Of a stretch of DNA of 64,000 nucleotides, positions 1 through 8,292 are shown one piece after another (positions within the stretch are counted from its first letter, which is position 1; each line of letters starts with the position of its first letter). A program made the position numbers and the translations under genes. The DNA is from Gemmobacter caeruleus (GTDB lineage Bacteria > Pseudomonadota > Alphaproteobacteria > Rhodobacterales > Rhodobacteraceae). The stretch covers positions 496,001-560,000 of the forward strand of contig NZ_VKKX01000011.1 of the NCBI RefSeq assembly GCF_008271655.1, in the 5' to 3' direction. The notes under the pieces are model-generated. The model was not told the origin of the DNA and did no database searches. It saw only the letters and a list, made by a program, of their open reading frames with translations.

Positions 1-269
1 CAGAAACCGGGGCGGTGGATGTAGAAGATCTTGCGATAGCCGCAGTAATCGGCGGCAAAGCGATAGCCGTCCCCCTCGCGCAGGGCATGGATATAGCAGC
101 CGTCCTCGGCCAGCGGCGCCGGGCCGCCCGCCGCACGAAAGGCGGCATAGCCCGCCTTGCCCAGCACGAAATCGGCGCCATGGAAGAAATAGCCCGACAG
201 AAGCTCATCCGGCAGGGGCCTGCCCCTTGCATTGCAGCCGTTCACCACCAGAAAGGTCAAACTGTCCAA
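1..269 (-). CDS. Unknown protein, N-terminal part (runs off the left edge)
   Basis: An uninterrupted minus-strand frame enters the window edge and reads at least 89 codons. There is no ATG. An in-frame TAG lies about 30 nt upstream, and the best start is TTG at 269, preceded by GGAG with a 6-nt spacer. The visible protein contains VVNGCNARGRPL near its start and ends in an aromatic stretch (YCGYRKIFYIHRPGF). Codon usage fits a real GC-rich gene. It loosely recalls the N-terminal half of asparagine-synthase-like proteins that lack the amidotransferase Cys, but I cannot name the family. The strand and frame are well supported; the start and function are not. Confidence 0.55.
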   Translation of the reverse strand, partial: MDSLTFLVVNGCNARGRPLPDELLSGYFFHGADFVLGKAGYAAFRAAGGPAPLAEDGCYIHALREGDGYRFAADYCGYRKIFYIHRPGF

Positions 270-594
270 GATCGGCTCCGTCGTCAGTGGGCCGATCTAG
301 CATTGCTGCGGGCGGGGCGGCAATGGTGGATGCGGGGTGGCAGCCGGGCCGCGTTGCGGGATGTGCGCGGTGCTGCGCGTGATGCGCTTTGCGACCCCGG
401 GAAGGTCTGACCCCTCGATGGATCATGCCCCCTGTCGCCGTCCGGCTTCCCTTTCTGCCAGCCTGAATCGGTCGGATGGCCAGAAGCGTGGAGCAGAGGA
501 CGCGACGAAGCACAGGCATGAACCGTCAGGTTACTGGCCGCAAAAGCCACTATGGCGGCCGGCATACTGGCAGAGGAATGCCCGCCCTCCAACG
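270..594. other. Intergenic stretch without a recognisable gene
   Basis: This is about 325 nt between the 5' end of the truncated gene and the sdhB terminator. Open frames here on both strands look like random GC-rich translations with unusual Arg/Ala/Pro/His content and no family resemblance. It presumably carries the promoter of the left-edge gene. No promoter motif is convincing. Confidence 0.5.
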
Positions 595-620
595 AAAAAA
601 GCCCCGGCGCGTGCCGGGGC
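595..620 (-). terminator. Rho-independent terminator of the sdh operon
   Basis: An 8-bp stem, GCCCCGGC/GCCGGGGC (601-608 and 613-620), encloses a GCGT loop. On the minus strand it is followed directly by TTTTTT (600-595). It lies 23 nt after the sdhB stop codon, so it closes the sdhCDAB transcript. Confidence 0.85.
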
Positions 621-643
621 CTTATTCTTGTCCGGGGCGTCGA

Positions 644-1420
644 TCAGACGGCGCGTTCCAGCATCATCTTCTTGATCTCGGCAATTGCCTTGGCCGGGTT
701 CAGACCCTTGGGGCAGGTCTTGGCGCAGTTCATGATCGTGTGGCAGCGATACAGCTTGAACGGGTCTTCCAGCCCGTCCAGACGCTCGCCCGTCGCCTCG
801 TCGCGGCTGTCGATGATCCAGCGATAGGCATGCAGCAGCGCGGCCGGGCCGAGGTATTTGTCGCCGTTCCACCAGTAGCTCGGGCAGGAGGTGGAGCAGC
901 TCGCGCACATCACGCATTCATAAAGACCGTCCAGTTTCTTGCGGTCTTCGATCGACTGGCGCCATTCCTTCGCCGGCGTGTTGGTCTTGGTTTCCAGCCA
1001 AGGCATGATGCTGGCATGCTGGGCGTAGAAATGCGTCAGGTCGGGGATCAGATCCTTGATCACCGGCATATGCGGCAGCGGGTAGATCTTCACATCGCCC
1101 TTGATCTCGTCCAGGCCATAGATGCAGGCCAGCGTGTTGATCCCGTCGATATTCATCGCGCAAGACCCGCAGATCCCCTCGCGGCAGGACCGGCGGAAGG
1201 TCAGGGTCGGATCGACCTCGTTCTTGATCTTGATCAGCGCGTCCAGCACCATCGGGCCGCACTTGTCCATGTCGAGGAAATAGGTATCGACCCGCGGGTT
1301 TTCGCCATCATCCGGGTTCCAGCGATAAATCTGGAACTTGCGCACGTTCTTGCCTTCCGGCTTCGGCCAGGTCTTGCCGGTGCGGATTTTGGAGTTCTTT
1401 GGCAGGGTGAACTGGACCAT
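644..1420 (-). CDS. sdhB: Succinate dehydrogenase iron-sulfur subunit
   Basis: SdhB is the electron-transfer subunit of respiratory complex II, passing electrons from the FAD of SdhA to ubiquinone at SdhCD. The 258-residue protein has the normal length. Cys79, 84, 87 and 99 form the [2Fe-2S] ferredoxin motif. Cys169, 172, 175, 179, 226, 232 and 236 lie in the two C-terminal clusters ([12 protein letters not shown] and [14 protein letters not shown]) that bind the [4Fe-4S] and [3Fe-4S] centres. It is the last gene of the minus-strand sdh operon. It starts 3 nt after the small lipoprotein gene upstream and is followed by a strong terminator. Confidence 0.98.
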   Translation of the reverse strand: MVQFTLPKNSKIRTGKTWPKPEGKNVRKFQIYRWNPDDGENPRVDTYFLDMDKCGPMVLDALIKIKNEVDPTLTFRRSCREGICGSCAMNIDGINTLACIYGLDEIKGDVKIYPLPHMPVIKDLIPDLTHFYAQHASIMPWLETKTNTPAKEWRQSIEDRKKLDGLYECVMCASCSTSCPSYWWNGDKYLGPAALLHAYRWIIDSRDEATGERLDGLEDPFKLYRCHTIMNCAKTCPKGLNPAKAIAEIKKMMLERAV

Positions 1421-1423
1421 TGG

Positions 1424-1717
1424 CTAGTCTCTCCAATCGGGACGGGTATAGAGCGGCTGCGACGGCAACTGCCCGGATTTCTGATAGACGCAGGCGTCAT
1501 AGACGGCGGCGGGGTCGCGGCCCTGGATGTAATCCGAGGTCACGGTGATCTCGAAATTGCCGGCGGCGCGGCCGCGGCTGTCCATGCCCAGACCCACTTC
1601 GCCGCGCGGCTGCTGCGCAAGGCGGGCGCGCGCGAAGCAATCCCGCTCGGCCTGTTCGCGGCTGACCGGCCCGCAGGCGGCCAGCGGCAGCAGCACGAGA
1701 AGGGCGGCGCGCCACAT
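1424..1717 (-). CDS. Small predicted lipoprotein inside the sdh operon
   Basis: This 97-residue protein has a short hydrophobic leader ending in the lipobox LAAC (Cys15), so it is probably lipid-anchored in the envelope. The mature part has a second and third Cys (DCFARA, DACVYQKSG) and no family I recognise. It sits between the second small protein and sdhB with 3-nt gaps on both sides, which implies co-translation with sdhB. A link to complex II biogenesis is only an inference from position. Confidence 0.8.
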   Translation of the reverse strand: MWRAALLVLLPLAACGPVSREQAERDCFARARLAQQPRGEVGLGMDSRGRAAGNFEITVTSDYIQGRDPAAVYDACVYQKSGQLPSQPLYTRPDWRD

Positions 1718-1720
1718 GGA

Positions 1721-2047
1721 TCAGGCCCCCCCGAGCGTCACGCCGCGCGCGCGCATGCAATCGCCGGTCGCGGGCCGGCGGACGATATTCGTCACGTTCT
1801 GCACCGTCAGCGATCCGGCCTGCACGCCGACATCGCGGGCCAGAGCGCGCTTTTCGGCGGGGGCGGCGCTGGACAGCACGCAATCGGCGGCGATCTCGGC
1901 CTGGGGGGCGGTCATGTAATTCTGCAAGACCGGCACCACCACCGACCGCGCGGCGCGGTCGGTCACATTGTCGGTGATCGTCTGCGGCGAACAGGCGGCT
2001 GCCAGCGGCAGCGCGGCAAGGAGGAGAAGGGCGGGGCGCAGGGTCAT
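1721..2047 (-). CDS. Small predicted lipoprotein inside the sdh operon
   Basis: This 108-residue protein starts at the ATG giving MTLRPALLLLAAL. A longer frame to 2080 exists, but this start puts the hydrophobic leader at the N terminus. The leader ends in LAAAC, a plausible lipobox. The mature part has two further Cys (ADCVLSS and GDCMRARG) that could form a disulfide. I do not recognise the family. It lies 7 nt after one small secreted protein and 3 nt before another, in the sdhA-sdhB interval. Confidence 0.78.
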   Translation of the reverse strand: MTLRPALLLLAALPLAAACSPQTITDNVTDRAARSVVVPVLQNYMTAPQAEIAADCVLSSAAPAEKRALARDVGVQAGSLTVQNVTNIVRRPATGDCMRARGVTLGGA

Positions 2048-2054
2048 CGGCGCC

Positions 2055-2411
2055 TCACCACGGTTTGTGGCAAGTGTCAAAGCCGGTGCCGCCGACCATC
2101 ACCAACTGGCAGGGCGCCCATTCCTGGATCATCGCCCGTGCCTGATGGACATGGCCCTGCTGCGCCGCGCTTTTACGGATGCAGGCATTGATGCGGGCCG
2201 CCCCCTCGGCGGTGCCACCTTGCAGCGGGCGCACCACCGGCAGCGCCTGATCGGCGCCGAAGTCATAGGCGCCGACCACGCCATTGGCGTGGATGCAGGC
2301 CACGACCAGATCCTTGCCGCTGCGCGCCATCGCGCCCGATGCGGGCACAAGCCCGATCGCCAGCGCCATCAGGGCCAGCCTTGCGGAACGGGAAAGGGAT
2401 ACGCGCATCAT
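2055..2411 (-). CDS. Small secreted protein inside the sdh operon
   Basis: This 118-residue protein has a classical signal peptide (basic N terminus, hydrophobic core, cleavage near GAMA-RS). The start is the ATG at 2411, with AGGAG 6 nt upstream; an immediately following second ATG is possible. Four Cys remain in the mature part (VACIHANG, NACIRKS, APCQLVM, DTCHKPW), which is compatible with two disulfides. It is the first of three small envelope genes after sdhA and is separated from sdhA by a structured 184-nt spacer. Function unknown. Confidence 0.78.
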   Translation of the reverse strand: MMRVSLSRSARLALMALAIGLVPASGAMARSGKDLVVACIHANGVVGAYDFGADQALPVVRPLQGGTAEGAARINACIRKSAAQQGHVHQARAMIQEWAPCQLVMVGGTGFDTCHKPW

Positions 2412-2529
2412 CGGATACTCCTGTGCGAAAGAGGGGCTGCGGGCGCCCCGGCTGCTGCACCTACAGCACCAGAAACCCGGCCTGCCGTCCAGCCTCGGTT
2501 GCGGCGGGGCCGCTCCGGGTGGCAAGGCA

Positions 2530-2589
2530 CCGCCGGCGCGCACCCCTGCGGGGCGAAAGCCCGCGCCGGGAGGAGGGGCGCGCCGGCGG
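2530..2589 (-). repeat. Large inverted repeat in the sdhA to small-gene spacer
   Basis: A perfect 12-bp inverted repeat, CCGCCGGCGCGC (2530-2541) and GCGCGCCGGCGG (2578-2589), begins 7 nt after the sdhA stop. Further GC-rich pairing is possible inside the 36-nt loop. There is no T-run, so it is more likely an RNA stability or processing element, or a partial terminator setting the sdhA:sdhB ratio, than a full stop. Confidence 0.6.
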
Positions 2590-2595
2590 TCTGCA

Positions 2596-4398
2596 TCAGA
2601 ACTTCCGCTCGGCGGGGGCGATCTTCTTGAGGCTGATGCCGCCCTGGGCCTCGGTCGTCAGCGGATCGACATGCACCGCGCGATAGCTGAGCGCGACCTT
2701 GTTGCCATCCACATGGGCCAGCGTGTGCTTGCGCCAGTTCACGTCGTCGCGGTTCGGGTGATCCTCATGCGCATGGGCGCCGCGGCTTTCGGTCCGGGCA
2801 TGGGCGCCATAGATCGTCGCCAGCGCGTTCGGCATCAGGTTGGCCAGTTCCAGCGTCTCCATCAGGTCGCTGTTCCAGACCAGGCTGCGGTCGGTGACCT
2901 TGAGATCGCCCATCTTGCCGGCAATCTCGGTCATCTTGACCTCGCCTTCGGCCAGCGTCTTTTCGGTACGGAAGACGGCAGCGTCGCGCTGCATGGTCTT
3001 TTGCATCTCAAGCCGCAGATCGGCGGTCGGGATCGACCCGTTGGCGTTGCGCATCGCGTCAAAGCGGCTGAGCGCCTTGTCCACCTCGGGCTTGTTGACC
3101 GGGACGTTGCGTTCCTTGGGATCGACGATCTGGCCGGCGCGGATCGCGGCGGCGCGGCCGAAGACCACGAGGTCGATCAGCGAGTTGGACCCCAGACGGT
3201 TCGCGCCATGCACCGAGGCACAGCCCGCCTCGCCCACGGCCATCAGGCCCGGGAACACGGCGTCGGGGTTGTCGGCGGTCGGGTTCAGCACCTCGCCCCA
3301 GTAGTTCGTGGGAATGCCGCCCATGTTGTAATGCACGGTCGGCAGAACCGGGATCGGTTCCTTGTTCACGTTCACGCCGGCAAAGATCTTGGCCGATTCC
3401 GAAATGCCGGGCAGGCGTTCCGCCAGGGTGGCCGGCGGCAGGTGGTTCAGGTGCAGGTGGATATGGTCGCCCTCGGCGCCCACGCCGCGGCCTTCGCGGA
3501 TTTCCAGCGTCATGCAGCGGCTGACGTAATCGCGCGGCGCCAGATCCTTGTAGTGCGGCGCATAACGCTCCATGAAGCGTTCGCCCTTGGAGTTGGTGAG
3601 ATACCCGCCCTCGCCACGCGCGCCTTCGGTGATGAGGCAGCCGGAGCCGTAGATGCCGGTCGGGTGGAATTGCACGAATTCCATGTCTTGCAGCGGCAGA
3701 CCGGCGCGGGCCACCATGCCGCCGCCGTCGCCGGTGCAGGTATGGGCCGAGGTTGCGCTGAAATAGGCGCGGCCATAACCGCCGGTCGCCAGCACGGTCA
3801 TCTTGGCGTTGAAGACGTGGATCGTGCCGTCATCCAGTTTCCAGCACACGACGCCGGTGCAGCGGCCGTCGGTGATGATCAGATCCAGCGCGAAATATTC
3901 GATGTAGAATTCCGCGTTGCTCTTCAGCGACTGGCCATAAAGCGTGTGCAGGATGGCGTGGCCGGTGCGGTCGGCGGCGGCGCAAGTGCGCTGCACCGGC
4001 GGGCCTTCGCCGAATTCGGTCGTGTGGCCGCCAAACGGGCGCTGGTAGATCTTGCCCTCTTCGGTGCGCGAGAAGGGCACGCCGTAATGTTCCAGCTCAT
4101 AGACCGCCGCAGGGGCTTCGCGCGCGAGGTATTCCATCGCGTCGGTATCGCCCAGCCAGTCCGACCCCTTGACGGTGTCATACATGTGCCACTGCCAGTT
4201 GTCGGGGCCCATATTGGCCAGGCTGGCGGCGATACCGCCCTGCGCGGCCACGGTATGCGAACGGGTCGGAAAGACCTTGGTCACGCAGGCGGTGCGCAGG
4301 CCCTGTTCGGCCATGCCCAGCGTCGCGCGCAGACCGGCCCCGCCGGCGCCCACCACGACCACGTCGTAGTCATGCACTTCATAGGGATAAGCAGTCAT
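2596..4398 (-). CDS. sdhA: Succinate dehydrogenase flavoprotein subunit
   Basis: SdhA oxidises succinate to fumarate in the TCA cycle at the cytoplasmic face of the membrane. The 600-residue protein carries the N-terminal dinucleotide-binding motif VVGAGGAGL and the FAD-linking His48 in the SHTVAAQGG segment. It also has the HPTGIYG and RGEGG substrate-site motifs and the late [11 protein letters not shown] segment with the catalytic Arg. Length and motifs are canonical. It starts 11 nt after sdhD. The three genes after it are not standard sdh subunits. Confidence 0.98.
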   Translation of the reverse strand: MTAYPYEVHDYDVVVVGAGGAGLRATLGMAEQGLRTACVTKVFPTRSHTVAAQGGIAASLANMGPDNWQWHMYDTVKGSDWLGDTDAMEYLAREAPAAVYELEHYGVPFSRTEEGKIYQRPFGGHTTEFGEGPPVQRTCAAADRTGHAILHTLYGQSLKSNAEFYIEYFALDLIITDGRCTGVVCWKLDDGTIHVFNAKMTVLATGGYGRAYFSATSAHTCTGDGGGMVARAGLPLQDMEFVQFHPTGIYGSGCLITEGARGEGGYLTNSKGERFMERYAPHYKDLAPRDYVSRCMTLEIREGRGVGAEGDHIHLHLNHLPPATLAERLPGISESAKIFAGVNVNKEPIPVLPTVHYNMGGIPTNYWGEVLNPTADNPDAVFPGLMAVGEAGCASVHGANRLGSNSLIDLVVFGRAAAIRAGQIVDPKERNVPVNKPEVDKALSRFDAMRNANGSIPTADLRLEMQKTMQRDAAVFRTEKTLAEGEVKMTEIAGKMGDLKVTDRSLVWNSDLMETLELANLMPNALATIYGAHARTESRGAHAHEDHPNRDDVNWRKHTLAHVDGNKVALSYRAVHVDPLTTEAQGGISLKKIAPAERKF

Positions 4399-4409
4399 CG
4401 GTCAGCCTT

Positions 4410-4781
4410 TCAGAGCGCGATCTTGGCCAGGGCGTAGAAGCCCACGGCGATCACGGCATAGGAAATCGAAATCGCCAGCATGATCAGGCCCTTCTTGGCG
4501 CTGCCGCGCGCATAGTCCTCGATCATCATCTGCGCGCCCTTGGCGAAATGGCGCATGCCGACGAACAGCACCAGCCCGGTCAGGATCGCCGGGAAGGGAT
4601 GCGAGAAGGTTTCCAGCACCTCCTTATAGGGTTTGCCCAGGGTCGAACCAAAGATGTAGATCCAGACCGGGATCATGAAGGCCAGGCCCACGGCCGAGAC
4701 CTGCATATACCAGTGATGTTCGGTGCCGGTGCCGGAAGCGCCCTTGCCTTCGGCGCGTTTGCGGGCGGTCAGGTAACGCAT
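4410..4781 (-). CDS. sdhD: Succinate dehydrogenase membrane anchor subunit
   Basis: This 123-residue hydrophobic protein begins MRYLTARKRAEG. The start at 4781 is chosen because upstream frame-open sequence overlaps sdhC in another frame. Three membrane segments are visible, around VSAVGLAFMIPVWIYIF, FPAILTGLVLFVGM and LIMLAISISYAVIAVGF. The His in GMRHFAKG, between the second and third segments, probably contributes to heme b or quinone binding. With SdhC it anchors SdhAB and reduces ubiquinone. It lies 11 nt from both neighbours. Confidence 0.93.
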   Translation of the reverse strand: MRYLTARKRAEGKGASGTGTEHHWYMQVSAVGLAFMIPVWIYIFGSTLGKPYKEVLETFSHPFPAILTGLVLFVGMRHFAKGAQMMIEDYARGSAKKGLIMLAISISYAVIAVGFYALAKIAL

Positions 4782-4792
4782 GGTTGCCCCCC

Positions 4793-5176
4793 TCAGACCA
4801 GAATGACGGTGATGACGGTCAGCAGGACCGATCCGATGACGCAGGCCCAGCCCAATTTTTCGGCAGTGGGGATATCCAGCCCCTTGCCCGCATCGTAATA
4901 AAGATGCCGCAGCCCGGCGAGGTAGTGATACCACAGCGCCCAGGCCGACAGGAAGAACACCAGATCCCCGAACCACGAGGTCACCACCGCATCGGCGAAG
5001 GCGAAATATTCAGGGCTGACAGCGGCCGAGAACAGCCACCACACCGCCAGCAGCGTGCCGACGATCAGCCCGTTCCCGGTGATGCGGGTCAGGATCGAGG
5101 TGATCGAGGTCAGTTGCGGACGGTAGATTTGCAGATGGGGGGAAAGGGGGCGTTCGACCCGCTTTGCTTCGGCCAT
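4793..5176 (-). CDS. sdhC: Succinate dehydrogenase cytochrome b556 subunit
   Basis: First gene of the sdh operon, 127 residues. The conserved N-terminal SPHLQIYR signature (RPLSPHLQIYRPQ) and three transmembrane helices mark the SdhC family. The His residues in WYHYLAGLRHLYYD match the heme b ligand region. The protein anchors the complex in the inner membrane and forms the ubiquinone site with SdhD. The start at 5176 is followed by a charged cytoplasmic N terminus. The region upstream carries two palindromes suited to regulation. Confidence 0.96.
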   Translation of the reverse strand: MAEAKRVERPLSPHLQIYRPQLTSITSILTRITGNGLIVGTLLAVWWLFSAAVSPEYFAFADAVVTSWFGDLVFFLSAWALWYHYLAGLRHLYYDAGKGLDIPTAEKLGWACVIGSVLLTVITVILV

Positions 5177-5324
5177 GATGTTGTCCCTCTGTCGCTTGGC
5201 GCGGCACAGAGGTCGCGCACTGGCAGGAATTCTGCTTGTTCAATAGCGCGTTTTTTCTGCAAGTCACCTGTGGAAAACCGCAGGCCCGCCCCCGTTTACG
5301 CTATCAGGGCGGAAAAAATCAATC

Positions 5325-5357
5325 TTGTGATCACGAATTTTAAGCGCGTGATCACAA
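5325..5357. promoter_or_regulatory. Paired palindromic operator candidate upstream of sdhC
   Basis: TTGTGATCAC (5325-5334) and GTGATCACAA (5348-5357) form a 10-bp perfect inverted repeat with a 13-nt spacer. Each arm also contains its own 8-bp palindrome GTGATCAC, and the two centres are 21 bp apart, two helical turns. They lie about 150-180 bp upstream of sdhC and about 58 bp after the mch stop. The AT-rich DNA around them contrasts with the local GC content. The regulator is unknown. Confidence 0.6.
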
Positions 5358-5414
5358 ATTCCCGGTGGGGCGGGGGTCGTCGGCCTGGCGCGAGACTCAG
5401 CCCCCGGCGGCGGG

Positions 5415-6446
5415 TCATTGCGGCATCAGCGCCCAGTAATCCAGGTCGAGCAGCACTTCGGGCGCGTATTTGCCATCGTCGCCCCGCAGCGCAAAGGGCG
5501 TGGCGCCTTGCTTGACCGCGACCAGCCGCAGCCGGATCGCCCCCACGCCCGGCGCCGGGGTATCGACCTTGTCCAGCACCTCGGACCAGGCCTTGACGGT
5601 ATCGCCGGCGAAACAGGGATTGGCATGGGCCCCGCCATTCAGCGCGACGATCATCTGCGCATTGGCCAGGCCGTTGAACGAAAGCGCCCGCGCCATGGAG
5701 ATCACATGCCCGCCATAGATCAGCCGCTTGCCATCGTCGCGGAAGGTCGCGTCGAAATGCACCTTGGCGGTGTTCTGCCACAGGCGCGTGGCGATCATAT
5801 GCTCGGCCTCTTCGATGGTGACGCCATCGACATGGTCGATCTTCTCGCCGATGGCGTAATCGCCCCAGCGATGCGGCTCGCCCGCCAGGCCGAAATCATA
5901 GCCGGTGAAATCCAGCCCTTCGGGGATCACCAGATCGGCGGCGGAGAGTGCCGGTTTCAGATCGGGCACCTGCGGGGCAGGGGCGGCGGCGTCCAGCCGG
6001 TTCTTGCGCACCATGACCCAGCGGACATAGTCCATCACCACCTCATCGCGCTGATTGAGGCCGCGGGTGCGGACATAGACCACGCCGGATTTGCCGTTGG
6101 AATTCTCCTTCAGCCCGATGACCTCGGATTCCGAGCGCAGCGTATCGCCGGGCCAGACCGGGCGCAGCCAGCGACCTTCGGCATAGCCCAGATTGGCCAC
6201 CGCGTTCAGGCTGACATCGGGCACGGTCTTGCCAAACACGATGTGAAAGGCGGCCAGATCGTCCAGCGGGCTGGCGGGCAGGCCGCAAGCCTGCGCAAAG
6301 GCATCGCTGGAATAAAGCGCATGCCGCGCGGGATACAGCGCATGATACAGGGCGCGTTCCCCGCCCGACACCGTGCGCGGCACGGCGTGGCGGATCACCT
6401 CGCCGATGCGGTAATCCTCGAAAAATCGGCCGGGATTGGTTTTCAT
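5415..6446 (-). CDS. mch: Mesaconyl-CoA hydratase (ethylmalonyl-CoA pathway)
   Basis: This enzyme interconverts mesaconyl-C1-CoA and beta-methylmalyl-CoA in the ethylmalonyl-CoA pathway. The 343-residue product, starting MKTNPGRFFEDYRIG, has the double MaoC-like hot-dog layout. An N-terminal FFEDYRIGEVIRH segment is followed by a second hydratase half around YAIGEKIDHVDGVTIEEAEH and YGGHVISMARAL. Neighbourhood is the strongest support: the mch, mcl2, mdh and sdh grouping is the one known from Rhodobacter sphaeroides. It is minus-strand, between DUF1737 and sdhC. Confidence 0.92.
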   Translation of the reverse strand: MKTNPGRFFEDYRIGEVIRHAVPRTVSGGERALYHALYPARHALYSSDAFAQACGLPASPLDDLAAFHIVFGKTVPDVSLNAVANLGYAEGRWLRPVWPGDTLRSESEVIGLKENSNGKSGVVYVRTRGLNQRDEVVMDYVRWVMVRKNRLDAAAPAPQVPDLKPALSAADLVIPEGLDFTGYDFGLAGEPHRWGDYAIGEKIDHVDGVTIEEAEHMIATRLWQNTAKVHFDATFRDDGKRLIYGGHVISMARALSFNGLANAQMIVALNGGAHANPCFAGDTVKAWSEVLDKVDTPAPGVGAIRLRLVAVKQGATPFALRGDDGKYAPEVLLDLDYWALMPQ

Positions 6447-6537
6447 GCTCTCACTCCTTGCGTGTCGGCGGGGCGTGCCGGCGGGGGCCATCCGCGGCAG
6501 GGGAAAGGGGCGCCTTTGTCGCGCCCCCGGGGCGGGC

Positions 6538-6741
6538 CTATTGCTCGCCCAGTTTCAGATCGGGGCTGTAATCGCCCGGCACCTCTTTCACCACGGCCTG
6601 ACCGCAGCGCATGACGCCGCGTGCCGCGTCAAAGGCGTAGGTCGGGCCGCCCTGCAACGCCCAGCCCTTGTTCAGCGCAGCTGTCACCTTGTGACAAAAG
6701 GCCGAAGTGTCGTCATCCGACAGGAACCGATAGAGTTTCAT
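6538..6741 (-). CDS. DUF1737 small protein
   Basis: A 67-residue cytosolic protein starting MKLYRFLSDDD. The Tyr-Arg-Phe start, the CHKVTAALNKGWALQGGPTYAFD core and the late GQAVVKEV segment match the DUF1737 family, whose role is unknown. It ends 91 nt before mch and begins 4 nt after the nnrU stop, so it is probably in one transcript with nnrU. Confidence 0.8.
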   Translation of the reverse strand: MKLYRFLSDDDTSAFCHKVTAALNKGWALQGGPTYAFDAARGVMRCGQAVVKEVPGDYSPDLKLGEQ

Positions 6742-6745
6742 CGTC

Positions 6746-7288
6746 TCACCCGAAGGTTGGATAGCCGAGGGCGTAATGCCCCCCCGCAATCGCGCCATAG
6801 ACCAGCAGCGTGCCGGCCAGCGCCATCGCCTCGAATTTCGCGGGCTTGGCGGCGGGCGGGGTCCAGGGACCGGCGCGGTTGATCAGCGCCATGGACAGCA
6901 GCGCCCAGAGGCCGATGCCGCCGAACAGCAGGAACGAGGGCGTGTCGCCATTCACCAGCAGATGCGCGACCGACCACAGCACCGCGCCCAGAAGCATCGG
7001 ATGACGCAGCTTGCGCGCCAAGGCGGTCTTCATGCCCGCGGCCGCGAACAGATAGACCGAGACCAGCATCAGCAGGTTGTTGATCCCCACCAGCGCCGGG
7101 TTGCGGCCCCAGTAGACCGTGCCTTCGGCCTGCCGGTAGCCGATCACCATCAGCACCAGCCCGGCAAATAGCGCCAGCGTGATCGCCAGCTTGCCGGCCT
7201 CGCCCCAGCCCGCGCGCAGATCCGGCGCAAGGCGTTTCAACAGATGCGGCACGATCCAGAGGATGAGGCCGAGGGCAAGCAGGGTCAT
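6746..7288 (-). CDS. nnrU: NnrU family membrane protein
   Basis: A 180-residue integral membrane protein with about five hydrophobic helices. The segments VPHLLKRLAP, GRNPALVGINNLLM, RHPMLLGAVLWSVAHL and GDTPSFLLFGGIGLWALLS are characteristic of NnrU. The family was named from nitric-oxide reduction loci but also occurs away from denitrification genes, as here among TCA/ethylmalonyl-CoA genes. Nothing nearby indicates a denitrification role. It lies 38 nt after mcl2 and 4 nt before DUF1737. Confidence 0.88.
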   Translation of the reverse strand: MTLLALGLILWIVPHLLKRLAPDLRAGWGEAGKLAITLALFAGLVLMVIGYRQAEGTVYWGRNPALVGINNLLMLVSVYLFAAAGMKTALARKLRHPMLLGAVLWSVAHLLVNGDTPSFLLFGGIGLWALLSMALINRAGPWTPPAAKPAKFEAMALAGTLLVYGAIAGGHYALGYPTFG

Positions 7289-7326
7289 GGGAAGGCTCCA
7301 GTCATGTGAACCGGGTCACACTCCCA

Positions 7327-8187
7327 TCATTCGGCCATGGCCGCAATCGCCTCTGCCTTGGCGAGCGTCGCCTTGGCGGTGACGATGTGCAGGTTCTCCA
7401 CGATCTTGCCATCCACCACGGCGACGCCGCCGCCGCTGGCCATCACGGCGTCAAAGGCGGCGATCTGCCGGCGGGCGAGGTCGATCTCGGCCTCGGACGG
7501 GGCAAAGGCGGCATTGGCGATGTCAAGCTGCGCGGGGTGGATCAGCGTCTTGCCATCAAAGCCCATGTCGCGGCCCTGATCGCATTCGGCGCGCAGCCCG
7601 TCTTCGTCCTTGAAGGCATTGTAGACGCCATCGACGATCACCAGCCCCTCGGCCCGGGCGGCCAGCAGGCACAGGCCCAGCCCGGCCTGCATCGGCAGGC
7701 GGTCGGCGCGGAAGCGGCTGTTCAGTTCTTTCGCCAGATCGTTGGTGCCCATCACCATGCCCTTGAGGCGCGGATGGGCGGCGATTTCGGCGGCGTTGAG
7801 CATGCCGCGGCAGGTCTCCATCATCGCCCAGAGATCGGCGCCCGGCACGGCCTCGGCCACGGCATCCAGATCGGCGGCGGAATTGACCTTGGGGATCAGG
7901 ATCGCGTCGATCCGGGCGCCGCGGGCAATCGCCTCGTCCATGGCATTGGCGTCATCGCGGCCCCATTCGGTGTCAAAGCCGTTGATCCGCACGATGCGGG
8001 CGCGGCGGCCGAAATCCCAATCCGTCAACACCCGGGCCAGCAGCTTGCGCGCGGCGGGTTTTTCATCGGGGGCCACCGCATCTTCCAGATCGAAGATGAT
8101 CGCGTCGGTGGCAAGCCCCTGCGCCTTTTCCAGCGCGCGCTCCTTGGAGCCGGGAATATAAAGCACGGAACGGTAGGGCCGGGACAT
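7327..8187 (-). CDS. mcl2: CitE-family (3S)-malyl-CoA thioesterase / malyl-CoA lyase-like protein
   Basis: A 286-residue HpcH/HpaI (CitE-like) TIM-barrel protein, starting MSRPYRSVLYIPGS. The Mg- and CoA-site motifs IFDLEDAV and MMETCRGML are present, with DGKTLIHPAQLDIAN late. In Rhodobacter sphaeroides the homologue beside mch, sdh and mdh is Mcl2, which hydrolyses (3S)-malyl-CoA to malate after Mcl1 forms it. The assignment as Mcl2 rather than another CitE-like lyase rests on this gene order and the short length. It is upstream of nnrU on the same strand. Confidence 0.8.
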   Translation of the reverse strand: MSRPYRSVLYIPGSKERALEKAQGLATDAIIFDLEDAVAPDEKPAARKLLARVLTDWDFGRRARIVRINGFDTEWGRDDANAMDEAIARGARIDAILIPKVNSAADLDAVAEAVPGADLWAMMETCRGMLNAAEIAAHPRLKGMVMGTNDLAKELNSRFRADRLPMQAGLGLCLLAARAEGLVIVDGVYNAFKDEDGLRAECDQGRDMGFDGKTLIHPAQLDIANAAFAPSEAEIDLARRQIAAFDAVMASGGGVAVVDGKIVENLHIVTAKATLAKAEAIAAMAE

Positions 8188-8292
8188 GAGTCTCTCCGTC
8201 TGGTAATATTCTTGCGCGAGGAAGCATGAAAACGGCATTATGGGCAAGGCCCGATTTGCCGCGCCGCAGAAAAAAGGCGTGCGCGGCGGCGG

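Noticed and set aside
476-2191. Long plus-strand open frame of 571 codons opposite sdhB and the small sdh genes
   Set aside because: It is antisense to an unmistakable sdhB and lipoprotein genes. The translation is His/Arg/Ala/Gly-rich with no family resemblance, as expected for a GC-rich shadow.
2284-4437. Long plus-strand open frame of 717 codons opposite sdhA
   Set aside because: Antisense shadow of sdhA, with no domain or ribosome-binding site.
6746-7288. nnrU as evidence for a denitrification cluster
   Set aside because: No nor, nir, nos or nnrR-like gene is near, and the neighbours are central-carbon genes.
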